Assembly: GCA_037447655.1 (NCBI GenBank)
Contig: JBBHKE010001038.1
Span: 287,565-351,564, forward strand
Source of the DNA: Zygnema cylindricum
Lineage: Eukaryota; Streptophyta; Zygnematophyceae; Zygnematales; Zygnemataceae
Length of the DNA: 64,000 nt
Direction: 5' to 3'
Part shown: positions 48,455 through 60,013 of the stretch, one piece after another
Numbering within the stretch: the first letter of the stretch is position 1
Layout: the number at the start of each line of letters is the position of its first letter
Translations under genes and position numbers: made by a program
The notes under the pieces: model-generated
What the model was told of the DNA's origin: nothing
The model's input: only the letters and a program-made list of their open reading frames with translations
Database searches by the model: none

Positions 48455-50316
48455 TTACACAGAAAAAGCGTCAAGGTTTTGCGTCCTCACATCTTGCATC
48501 GTCCTTGGTAAAGGTTTGCCTTCCTTCTTGAGCTGTCGAACTTTCTTGTCAGCATCTCGGAACCACTCGTACTTGCTGACAACATTGCCGACGTCAGCAA
48601 CAGTACAACCACATTCTGCTGCCACTCTGGCACGTGCCTCAGTTTTGAACTGTCCAACACCATGACATCAGCAAAAAAAGACATAATTCAGCCATAATTC
48701 ACGTGACATCAATAACATCGTATTGGATTCAGCAACAGAATCCCTCCCTCTCCCCCTCTCTCTCGCCCTCTTTCTCCCTCTCCATCACCTTCTACCCCTT
48801 CCCTTCTTCTCCTTCCCCTTCCCCTTCCCTCTCTCCTCTATTTTGTCCAAACCTTTTTCAGATCCGTCCGCTCCTCAGGCCTCATGGCCTTAATGATGGC
48901 CTCTTGTCTGTCCAGCGATCGGGCAACCAACGCCTCTCCGCCACGTGGCAGCCCACGACCAAATTGCGCAATACTGCCAAAATTACGCGCTTTCTTCAAC
49001 TGGTCGGCGTATTCTGTTCACAAATTGTAACGAGAAAACAACGAATACAAGGGAAGTTGAAAACTGTCGACAAACTGTAACGAGAAACCGAAAATACTAA
49101 GGACTGTCTTTCTCCGAATGATAAGTGTTTGAAAGAAAAGACACACAGAAGTTTGGAAGTAGAAGAATGAAAGGCAAGAGGGATTGGTGAAATGATCATT
49201 TCTCATTCGTGTGGATTACATCAGAACAAAACTATAATTGCAAAAAAAATACAATGGACAGACAACCAGACAAACACCATAATTAACCATAACTAGCGTT
49301 CATCAGTTATTCTAAACTTCCGCACAAGAACATAGGGCTGCTTGGTGGTTTGCAGCAAAAATAACAACATTCACAAAGGTCAAAAAAATGGTGCACAAAA
49401 AATAGGATGGTTATAACTCCATTTTTCATTCAAGAAAAGTAAATCCACCTCAATAATATGGAATAGCAAACCTTCCTTCCAAACCTGAATTAAACCCCTC
49501 AAGCCAACTCAGCCCATGGTCCATTTAAGGTTTTTTTGTTTATTTTTAGAATATTTGTTTGTTTTTTAGTTGCTTTGTTTTCTTTGTAATTTGCTTGTTT
49601 GTTTTTCTTCGTCATTTCCTTTTTTCTGCGCTTTTTCAATTGTTTCGTTTTTCGCTTTTTTTGCTTCTTGCTTTAGGGTTTGTTTAAAACGTACGATCCA
49701 TGGAGAGACCCTCTTCTGTCTCCTCCACTGCCTTCTTGCCGCCTCCTGGGGAAAGAGTCTCTACCAGACGTGAGAACCATGATCCTACTTTGCCAGAAAC
49801 TCCTCCTCCCTCTCTTTCCCCATCCTGTCCTCCCGTTCCGGACATTCGTCTTCTACCTTGAAGCACCCATGGCCTCCCATCCTTAGCCGTCGAACCCAAG
49901 TCTAAGCCTAACCCTAACCCTAACCCTAAAACCTGTTCCCTAATTCCTGACCTGACTTCTCCTGGCTTAGAGTTAACTTCTACCCTTAGCCTATATTCCA
50001 GCCTTGACGAGGGTTTTAATCCTGGTTTATCCGTACATTCAAGTACAATTTCGGGAGATCCAGCCTCAGACCTTAACCCTAACCCTAATTCCAACCCTGA
50101 CCCTAGTCTCTCCTCCGGTGGTTGCACTAAAACCTTTGGAATCAAATCATAAAAAAATCCTGACTTAGACGTTAACCCTAACCCTAACCCTAATCCACAC
50201 CCTAATCCTGGTCCTAACCTTGGATTTGATGTGGAATGGCTGCTGGAAAGAGCTCTAAGGCTCAGCCGTGAGGGCCGGAGATGAATACCGCGTCGCGACA
50301 AATTTTGCCTCCACAT
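48455..50316 (-). CDS. SRP54 M-domain-like protein with probable mitochondrial presequence
   Basis: Three exons (50316-49695, 49013-48853, 48649-48455) join in frame (phases 1 and 0) to 325 residues ending in TAA; donors GTACGT and GTTTGG, both acceptors CAG. The ATG at 50316 begins MWRQNLSRRGIHLRPSRLSL: Arg/Ser/Leu-rich with no acidic residues, typical of a mitochondrial presequence. Residues about 35-145 hold Leu-Gly runs encoded by TTAGGG repeats. After an acidic EETEEGLSMD segment, exon 2 has DRQEAIIKAMRPEERTDLKK and exon 3 RARVAAECGCTVADVGNVVS. These follow the SRP54 M-domain pattern (aIIdSMTpeER; RiAkGSGtsvqeV). There is no NG GTPase domain and no Met-rich groove. The motif match is by eye, so homology is probable and function unknown. 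Confidence 0.72.
49900..50222 (-). repeat. TTAGGG (telomere-type) repeat clusters inside coding exon 1
   Basis: CCCTAA runs on the plus strand lie near 49907-49930, 50073-50092 and 50172-50195, with degenerate CCCTAA/CCCTGA units between. On the minus strand each TTAGGG reads Leu-Gly in the gene's frame, giving runs such as LGLGLGLGLDLG. The six-base period keeps the frame; another frame of the same repeat would hit TAG. Confidence 0.85.
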
Positions 50317-50511
50317 GAATTGTAAGGACAAGTGTAGAGATTTTCCACGTGGCGCGTGCAGGTGAGACGTACGCTTTGGAAAGTTAGAGCAATGAAGCTG
50401 CGCTGACACGTGGCATTACAATTGGCCAACAGCATTGAAAAGGAGCATTATTTGCATTAGACCTGAATTCCGTATCGAGGCAGAGTAGCGATATTCGTTA
50501 CAGAGTCAAAG

Positions 50512-51322
50512 CAGAGGTCGCAAAAGTCAAAAAAAATCATACCCGAAACCGACCGTTTTTTTTTTTCAAAATCTGAGTAACCGACGCCCGACCGAGTTTT
50601 GTCACGCTCCAAAATTGTTAACCGTTAACCGACCGTCGTTTACGAAAAAAAAAAAAAACCGAATCTTGATTTTTCGCGACTAACCGTGCCCGCCCGTAAC
50701 CGAAAAAGTACAAAATTAATCAATGTACGACGGAATAAGCCAATAATTACGATTTGTCGCGTTCCCTAAGATTTGCGAAATGAATAGTGTTACTACCGTG
50801 TCAGATTTGCGACGCTTTGTCGCGTTGCCTAAGATTTGCGAAATGAATATTGTACTACCGTCAGATTTGCGACGCTTTGTCGCGTTCCCTAAGATTTGCG
50901 AAATGAATATTGTACTACCGTCAGATTTGCGACGCTTTGTCGCGTTCCCTAAGATTTGCGAAATGAATAGTGTACTACCGTGTCAGATTTGCGACGCTTT
51001 GTCGCGTTCCTTTTGATTTGCGAAATAAATAGCTTCCTACAGTACCGTGTCAGATTTGCGACGCTAATCATGATGTCACGTACTTCCACGATGCCAAAGA
51101 GTACAAAGTACAAGAATGTTGGATTATAGGGACAGTACAAAATTTTCATTTATTTTGGTTTTTTGGTTGACCGACCGAAACCGACCGTTTTTTTTTTCGA
51201 GGTGAATCAACCGACCGTAACAGCCCGACCCCCAAAATTTGGAAACCGAATCCGTTCCGGATCCGGCGCGGGCGGTCGGTTAACGGTCGGTCACGGTTTC
51301 GGTTGACCGTTTGCGACCTCTG
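50512..51322. mobile_element. 811-bp hAT-like TIR element with internal minisatellite
   Basis: Starts CAGAGGTCGCAAAAGTC and ends with the inverse of CAGAGGTCGCAAACGGTC. Subterminal zones contain many AACCGACCG/CGGTCGGTT motifs in opposite orientation. No target duplication is clear (GTCA is shared at both sides). No transposase is present. Confidence 0.7.
50755..51062. repeat. 60-63-bp minisatellite inside the hAT-like element
   Basis: The anchor TGTCGCGTT recurs at 50755, 50818, 50878, 50938 and 51000. Each unit holds CCTAAGATTTGCGAAATGAA and ends CAGATTTGCGACGCTT. The 78-codon open frame over the repeat is a by-product. Confidence 0.9.
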
Positions 51323-52411
51323 GTCACTGTAAACATCCGCCTGCCGTCGATTCACAAAACAGGTACGACCAAGAAAGAAACAACCAATAGACGTGGTCCT
51401 GATTTTTGTTAATCGTACGACACTCGGTTAGTACGATCGCTCGGATTGTTCCGTCTTTTGCGACGTTGCATCTGAAGGATCTGTAAGGTACACCGTGAAT
51501 CGTTATTAGTAGTGTTGTGTGTCGGTTAAAAGCTTATCGCGATAGTACCGATACCGATAGTTATCTGTTATCGAACGGTCAGCGGTCCCGATATATCGGT
51601 CGGAGACCAACAAATTCCATATCGGCGATAACCTAAAAAATATATAGTACGCATACTATAGTACTTTATAATATACTGTTTTACATAATTTACATTATAT
51701 AGAGTGGAATGCCACGTATAGCAATCTGTTCGGTATCTATTTAAGTGATAATTATTACGGACAGCGCATCAGGTAAAAGTAGACAAATTTAAAATAATAC
51801 TTTATAGTTCTAAAACTATACAACTGTACTGAAACAAAAAAATAAACTACATTGTAAAATTCGAGAATCAAACTTTTTAAAAAAGAAAACGTACAGACGA
51901 AAAGAGCAGACTGAACCGTCGATGTCCAACTCGTACGGATTTTAACTTTTTTACGAAAACTACGTCGTATTCGTCTTTTTCATACTTTTCGAAAAATTTG
52001 TATAAATTTCATTGTACGGCCATGTACATAAACGTACAAAAAGCGTAATCTTAGAAAATCCTTAAAAATCTTTAAAAGTACAGATATTTACCAGAAATGT
52101 ACAAAACTGTATGAAAGTGTACCCTAAAAAACCTACTAGTACGTAATACTTTAGCAGTCGTACTGAAAAATAAAGTAACGTACGGCAATTTACCTTGGAA
52201 ACCCTTAAAAATCCCGTAAAATAGCCCTAAAATGTACGAACATCGAGGGACACTGTACGTAATTATAAAATATTGTACGAGTACAAAGTACAGTAAGGTA
52301 AGTCTTTTATTTAATTTTCATCATCGTTTGATGCGTACCGTACATAGTTTTCTTTAGTTTTTTTTGTACTCTAATTTTTTCATTATTCTACTTACGATTC
52401 CCGGTGTACTG
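51323..52411. repeat. GTAC-rich transposon-derived tract, unresolved
   Basis: A MITE end (TACACCGTGAATCG) lies at 51488. A hAT-like end TAGTGTTGTGTGTCGG lies near 51510, with no partner found. 51.9-52.1 kb resembles 8.0-8.1 kb (GTACGGATTT ... CTACGTCGTATTCG). No gene. Confidence 0.5.
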
Positions 52412-52915
52412 TACACCGCGAATCGTAATTAGAATAATGAAAAAATTTGAGTACAAAAACAAAAACAAAATTAGAGTACTGAACGCTAGTTTATGTGTAC
52501 GAGCTTTTCCAACTATGAAGTTTACTCTAATTTACTAAAGTACTCTAATTTGGCACGCTAATATCATCTACTGTAAATAAGGTATTCGTACAGAATTTGG
52601 CAAAACGTACAGTTTATCGTCACTATGACGTTTGCACTACGCGGTTTGTTAAAACGCATTTAAGTGAAAACGGCCTGTATTAAGTCCTTATTTGTACTTT
52701 TTTACTTAATAAAGTACAATTTTTTGCACGGTCGGAAGTAGTCCGTACTCCACACTATTCAAAACGAACCTATATTGGAAATATAAATGCTAATTAAACT
52801 TACCTTAAATAGAATAATGAAAAAATTAGAATTGTTTACTCTATTTCATGTGATAGAGTCAAAATTTCGAGCGACCGAATTAGAGTAATTTACTCTAATT
52901 ACGATTCTCGGTGTA
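52412..52915. mobile_element. 504-bp MITE, CACCGCGAATCG family (long form)
   Basis: Begins TACACCGCGAATCGTAATTA and ends TAATTACGATTCTCGGTGTA. Its right 170 bp match 7471-7646, including CCGTACTCCACACTATT. Another element's right end stops at its left border in head-to-head order. Confidence 0.75.
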
Positions 52916-52989
52916 CTGTACTGAACTGTACAGTAAACCGTGTATCACTATTAGGGTTAATAATTATTTAGCCACTTCAAAGTAGTTCA

Positions 52990-53266
52990 GAAGTAGGCGT
53001 TTCTATTGTAGGTCTTTTGTCGGCGCCTTCATCGTAAGTTGTGTTATGGGCTTTTCATGTGATCGTCTTAAGTCGCTACTTTGATCAACGATCGTCCGAT
53101 CGTCCAAATCTGATGGTTTAAATAAAAAGTCGCTCAAAACTCACAGAAAAAAGTTTTTTTTGTCCGATTTTTTTTCAAATTTAGACATGATGTTTAGTTC
53201 TCTATCGATCCATATGCAACTCAACCCTATTACTATTTTATTTCATTTTGCGGCCAGTACAATGTG
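52990..53266 (-). mobile_element. element X, left part, truncated at the tandem-array border
   Basis: Matches the minus strand of 30317-30773 from TAGTTCAGAAGTAGGCG to TTTGCGGCCAGTACAAT and then breaks into the tandem array. The missing remainder appears at 55870-55967 and 58763-58860 inside the array. Confidence 0.78.
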
Positions 53267-54226
53267 TAATAGTTTGTACATTTTTTGTACAATTCCGTAC
53301 ATTTCCGTAAAATTTCTGTTCAGTTTACCGGACAGAAAGTACTACGAAGTGCAACGTATCTTTTCGTCAAATTTCGTACATTTACCGTACAAAACAATAC
53401 AGCTATCGTAAAATACCGTACAATTTCCGTGAATTAGCCGTTCAGTTTACCGGACAAAAATTACATCGCGTTTTTTTTCCGATTTATTCAAAAGTCACGA
53501 ATTATACGTTTTAATCAGAAAAAAGGAAAAAATCGCGCGATTTGAACAACTATGCTTTAAATGCACAGGGGGGGGGGGGAGTACGCTACGCAGCTAATCG
53601 CTATTAGCGTAGTGTACGCTAATCCGTCCCGCTTTTTTTATTTTATTCTCCATTAGCGTAGTTCATTCTATTTTTTTCTTTACTCTATTTAGGGTTAATT
53701 TTTTAGTACCTTACAAAAATGGAAGTACGCCATCAATAAATTAGTGTGGTGTACGAAAAGGGTCAGACCGTACAAAATTGTACCGTTTTAAGTGAAAAAG
53801 TATAATTAATGAGTTTTGGTAGCCGCGGATGCATGAGATGTGCGCTCTAAAAAGGGGGTTTAATCGGGCTGTCAAATATCACGTTCGCACATATTCGTCC
53901 AGCAACCACATTTCGATTGTGTGAACGTACGATTTGTGTACGATCTGTCATATTTTGTACGAATAACTATATTAGTGTAAGCATGTTTGCGACCGACATT
54001 TTTTTTTTCAAAGACCCAAATTAGAATTATTAAACAATTAGAATGTATGTTTTTTTTCAAAAATTTCAAATTCTTAATTAGCGCAAACCACGGTAATTTT
54101 TCATGTACGCTAAAGAAACTTCTACGCTAATAGCGATTGGCGGTATACTACGTTGTTTGACCTGTTAAGTTGTTTCCAAACGACGACCCAAAGTTCGCAC
54201 GAAAAAAGCGTGAGAGACAAATATTA

Positions 54227-54981
54227 GGGTGCGTCTCTATGTACTTCAAACTTAGAGATTTTTTTTTGATTTTTAGCGCAGATCCGGCGGACCTGGATTT
54301 CGGGTGTCCCTATGTGTACCAAACCAAATTGTCACTTAAGGGCGTGACGATTGTATACGTCGACAAAGCCCGTGACGGTTGTCAACGTCTACAATCTATG
54401 ATGACGCACGTTATTTTTCGTAAATGCTTGTGACGTCGCGTGACTTTTCGTGACATTGTAGACCTACCGCCCTCCAGCCTGTGCCGTTTCACGGTTGAAG
54501 AAGATGCGTTTTGCCTTTGCGTCTATTGTCGGCTCGACGTGAAATGGCATAGGAACCTTCAGACCCCTGCCAAAAAAATATCCATACCGGATGGAAACGG
54601 AAAAAACAAAACAAACTGTGTCTCTTTGTCGTATTAGACAAAAACGGACAAAACATAGCGAATCGTGTACACTTCCACGTCGCTTGAATTCGTTTGAAGT
54701 TTTTGAACAAAACATTACACGTGCGAATACGTGTTCCTATTTGTTTATAAAAAATCCTTAATTTTAAAACACATCAGCCCTGTATTTTAAAGGTAAGGTT
54801 GAAGATGACGTTTTTTGTCGTCGAAGTGGGTCGAAAAACACAAGACGACAACATGTAGTACATTTTAAATTCGATGATGACGCAAATTGTACTTTTTTTT
54901 TCTATTTTATTGTACGGTTTAAACTTACGCGGTACGGCTCTAAGTCTTACAGGATAACGATAGAAAAAAACCCTTACTTAA
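54227..54981 (+). mobile_element. element M copy in array unit 1, interrupted by element N
   Basis: Begins GGGTGCGTCTCTATGTAC after TTA and runs to TTAA at 54978-54981, where element N begins. It includes the CCGGCGGACCTGG block and the three iterated ATTGTAKACGT-type motifs. The distal end is absent because the array unit stops inside N. Confidence 0.75.
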
Positions 54982-57119
54982 GGGCAATTTCCCATGTAAC
55001 CGAAACTTTAATCTTGTAACTTTGTTTTTAGCGAAGATTCTCTGTACAACTTTTAGAGCATTCCGATGTAAACGCAAAAAACCTGTTACTTTAAAAAGTG
55101 ACTAACGTAGACGTGTACGAAACACGTGACACATAAGCGGTAAAAGAAATGTTGCCAAACTTCCACGCAGCTTCAATTTCTGACGTCCACCGCACGCTGC
55201 ACAATTTTCTTGACGTCATAATGCCTGTACGCCACATTGTCGACGTGGAGGCTTTCACCACTACTTCCACAAGCCGCCCCTCTCTTCTATGCCATGTCGT
55301 CCCTTTGTACTTTTCATCATCCCTTTTCTCCATTTTTGCATACACGGGTACAAACATATCAACATAGTGTAAAAAAATACCATTTCTGCTCAAAAAAAGG
55401 GAAAAAACTCGGTCCTTCTCAAAAAAAACAAAAATCAAAACCACATATTGACGACGCTTGGCATAGAGGCCAAAAACAGTAATAACTCTTATAAATTAAA
55501 AAAAAAAAATTGCTCCTAAAGATTCAGTAAATTGGAGATGACGGAATTGAACGAAGTAAATTACACACAGAGTTGAAAAAAAAATATAACCCACAAAAAT
55601 GAATAACATGACATTTGCTGTTTATTATAAAAAATACCTAAAATACATTTTGCTGTCGCACAGAAATGCGGTTCCGTTTTGTGTCTTCCCCCTTGCCGAC
55701 AGGTGTCCAATAATTTTCCTACGCCGTACGTGTGAAATCACGTGTGATTCCCACAGAGGAATTACGTCAAAGAAAGTTGAGAAAGGGTATGAGGGGGAAC
55801 GAAGGAGGCGCCTTGATGGAATTCTGGTTTGATGAAATGGCGTCCGTTGGTCGAGACCCCTCCACTTCCCAATACAATATGTGTCTTAAGGTCATATTGT
55901 ATGTTTTGCATGCAATAGGCATATTGTATGGGCCTACTTTCACCTACTTTTGAACTATGATTTAAAGTCATAGTTGTTCACGGCGTTTAGTGCGAACGAT
56001 TTAATCGCGGCGAATTATGCGTAACAAACGCATTGAACCTTTTTAAAAAATTGTAAAAATCGTTAATGAATTTTCGTCCGTACTATTCCGTACAAATAAA
56101 CAAAAATAAATTGCACATATACCGCAGTTTGTACCATTTTCGTATATTTCTCGTATCTTTTCGTAATAGTTTGTACATTTTTTGTACAATTCCGTACATT
56201 TCCGTAAAATTTATGTTCAGTTTACCGGACAGAAAGTACTACGAAGTGCAACGTATCTTTTCGTCAAATTTCGTACATTTACCGTACAAAACAGTACAGC
56301 TATCGTAAAATACCGTACAGTTTCCGTGAATTAGCCGTTCAGTTTACCGGACAAAAATTACATCGCGTTTTTTTCCGATTTATTCAAAAGTCACGAATTA
56401 TACGTTTTAATCAGAAAAAAGGAAAAAATCGCGCGATTTGAACAACTATGCTTTAAATGCACAGGGGGGGGGCGTACGCTACGCAGCTAATCGCTATTAG
56501 CGTAGTGTACGCTAATCCGTCCCGCTTTTTTTATTTTATTCTCCATTAGCGTAGTTCATTCTATTTTTTTCTTTACTCTATTTAGGGTTAATTTTTTAGT
56601 ACCTTACAAAAATGGAAGTACGCCATCAATAAATTAGTGTGGTGTACGAAAAGGGTCAGACCGTACAAAATTGTACCGTTTTAAGTGAAAAAGTATAATT
56701 AATGAGTTTTGGTAGTCGCGGATGCATGAGATGTGCGCTCTAAAAAGGGGGTTTAATCGGGCTGTCAAATATCACGTTCGCACATATTCGTCCAGCAACC
56801 ACATTTCGATTGTGTGAACGTACGATTTGTGTACGATCTGTCATATTTTGTACGAGTAACTATATTAGTGTAAGCATGTTTGCGACCGACATTTTTTTTT
56901 TCAAAGACCCAAATTAGAATTATTGAACAATTAGAATGTATGTTTTTTTTCAAAAATTTCAAATTCTTAATTAGCGCAAACCACGGTAATTTTTCATGTA
57001 CGCTAAAGAAACTTCTACGCTAATAGCGATTGGCGGTATACTACGTTGTTTGACCTGTTAAGTTGTTTCCAAACGACGACCCAAAGTTCGCACGAAAAAA
57101 GCGTGAGAGACAAATATTA

Positions 57120-57874
57120 GGGTGCGTCTCTATGTACTTCAAACTTAGAGATTTTTTTTTGATTTTTAGCGCAGATCCGGCGGACCTGGATTTCGGGTGT
57201 CCCTATGTGTACCAAACCAAATTGTCACTTAAGGGCGTGACGATTGTATACGTCGACAAAGCCCGTGACGGTTGTCAACGTCTACAATCTATGATGACGC
57301 ACGTTATTTTTCGTAACTGCTTGTGACGTCGCGTGACTTTTCGTGACATTGTAGACCTACCGCCCTCCAGCCTGTGCCGTTTCACGGTTGAAGAAGATGC
57401 GTTTTGCCTTTGCGTCTATTGTCGGCTCGACGTGAAATGGCATAGGAACCTTCAGACCCCTGCCAAAAAAATATCCATACCGGATGGAAACGGAAAAAAC
57501 AAAACAAACTGTGTCTCTTTGTCGTATTAGACAAAAACGGACAAAACATAGCGAATCGTGTACATTTCCACGTCGCTTGAATTCGTTTGAAGTTTTTGAA
57601 CAAAACATTACACGTGCGAATACGTGTTCCTATTTGTTTATAAAAAATCCTTAATTTTAAAACACATCAGCCCTGTATTTTAAAGGTAAGGTTGAAGATG
57701 ACGTTTTTTGTCGTCGAAGTGGGTCGAAAAACACAAGACGACAACATGTAGTACATTTTAAATTCGATGATGACGCAAATTGTACTTTTTTTTTCTATTT
57801 TATTGTACGGTTTAAACTTACGCGGTACGGCTCTAAGTCTTACAGGATAAAGATAGAAAAAAACCCTTACTTAA
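57120..57874 (+). mobile_element. element M copy in array unit 2, interrupted by element N
   Basis: Same structure as unit 1, 2893 bp further on; N begins at 57875. Confidence 0.75.
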
Positions 57875-60013
57875 GGGCAATTTCCCATGTAACCGAAACT
57901 TTAATCTTGTAACTTTGTTTTTAGCGAAGATTCTCTGTACAACTTTTAGAGCATTCCGATGTAAACGCAAAAAACCTGTTACTTTAAAAAGTGACTAACG
58001 TAGACGTGTACGAAACACGTGACACATAAGCGGTAAAAGAAATGTTGCCAAACTTCCACGCAGCTTCAATTTCTGACGTCCACCGCACGCTGCACAATTT
58101 TCTTGACGTCATAATGCCTGTACGCCACATTGTCGACGTGGAGGCTTTCACCACTGCTTCCACAGGCCGCCCCTCTCTTCTATGCCATGTCGTCCCTTTG
58201 TACTTTTCATCATCCCTTTTCTCCATTTTTGCATACACGGGTACAAACATATCAACATAGTGTAAAAAAATACCATTTCTGCTCAAAAAAAGGGAAAAAA
58301 CTCGGTCCTTCTCAAAAAAAACAAAAATCAAAACCACATATCGACGACGCTTGGCATAGAGGCCAAAAACAGTAATAACTCTTATAAATCAAAAAAAAAA
58401 AATTGCTCCTAAAGATTCAGTAAATTGGAGATGACGGAATTGAACGAAGTAAATTACACACAGAGTTGAAAAAAAAATATAACCCACAAAAATGAATAAC
58501 ATGACATTTGCTGTTTATTATAAAAAATACCTAAAATACATTTTGCTGTCGCACAGAAATGCGGTTCCGTTTTGTGTCTTCCCCCTTGCCGACAGGTGTC
58601 CAATAATTTTCCTACGCCGTACGTGTGAAATCACGTGTGATTCCCACAGAGGAATTACGTCAAAGAAAGTTGAGAAAGGGTATGAGGGGGAACGAAGGAG
58701 GCGCCTTGATGGAATTCTGGTTTGATGAAATGGCGTCCGTTGGTCGAGACCCCTCCACTTCCCAATACAATATGTGTCTTAAGGTCATATTGTATGTTTT
58801 GCATGCAATAGGCATATTGTATGGGCCTACTTTCACCTACTTTTGAACTATGATTTAAAGTCATAGTTGTTCACGGCGTTTAGTGCGAACGATTTAATCG
58901 CGGCGAATTATGCGTAACAAACGCATTGAACCTTTTTAAAAAATTGTAAAAATCGTTAATGAATTTTCGTCCGTACTATTCCGTACGAATAAACAAAAAT
59001 AAATTTCACATATACCGCAGTTTGTACCATTTTCGTATATTTCCCGTATCTTTTCGTAATAGTTTGTACATTTTTTGTACAATTCCGTACATTTTCGTAA
59101 AATTTATGTTCAGTTTACCGGACAGAAAGTACTACGAAGTGCAACGTATCTTTTCGTCAAATTTCGTACATTTACCGTACAAAACAGTACAGCTATCGTA
59201 AAATACCGTACAGTTTCCGTGAATTAGCCGTTCAGTTTACCGGACAAAAAGTACATCGCGTTTTTTTCCGATTTATTCAAAAGTCACGAATTATACGTTT
59301 TAATCAGAAAAAAGGAAAAAATCGCGCGATTTGAACAACTATGCTTTAAATGCACAGGGGGGGGGGGAGTACGCTACGCAGCTAATCGCTATTAGCGTAG
59401 TGTACGCTAATCCGTCCCGCTTTTTTTATTTTATTCTCCATTAGCGTAGTTCATTCTATTTTTTTCTTTACTCTATTTAGGGTTAATTTTTTAGTACCTT
59501 ACAAAAATGGAAGTACGCCATCAATAAATTAGTGTGGTGTACGAAAAGGGTCAGACCGTACAAAATTGTACCGTTTTAAGTGAAAAAGTATAATTAATGA
59601 GTTTTGGTAGTCGCGGATGCATGAGATGTGCGCTCTAAAAAGGGGGTTTAATCGGGCTGTCAAATATCACGTTCGCACATATTCGTCCAGCAACCACATT
59701 TCGATTGTGTGAACGTACGATTTGTGTACGACCTGTCATATTTTGTACGAATAACTATATTAGTGTAAGCATGTTTGCGACCGACATTTTTTTTTCAAAG
59801 ACCCAAATTATAATTATTAAACAATTAGAATGTATGTTTTTTTTCAAAAATTTCAAATTCTTAATTAGCGCAAACCACGGTAATTTTTCATGTACGCTAA
59901 AGAAACTTCTACGCTAATAGCGATTGGCGGTATACTACGTTGTTTGACCTGTTAAGTTGTTTCCAAACGACGACCCAAAGTTCGCACGAAAAAAACGTGA
60001 GAGACAAATATTA

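Noticed and set aside
49900-50222. Chromosome end or true telomere
   Set aside because: Repeats are short, interrupted and inside an open exon with genes on both sides.
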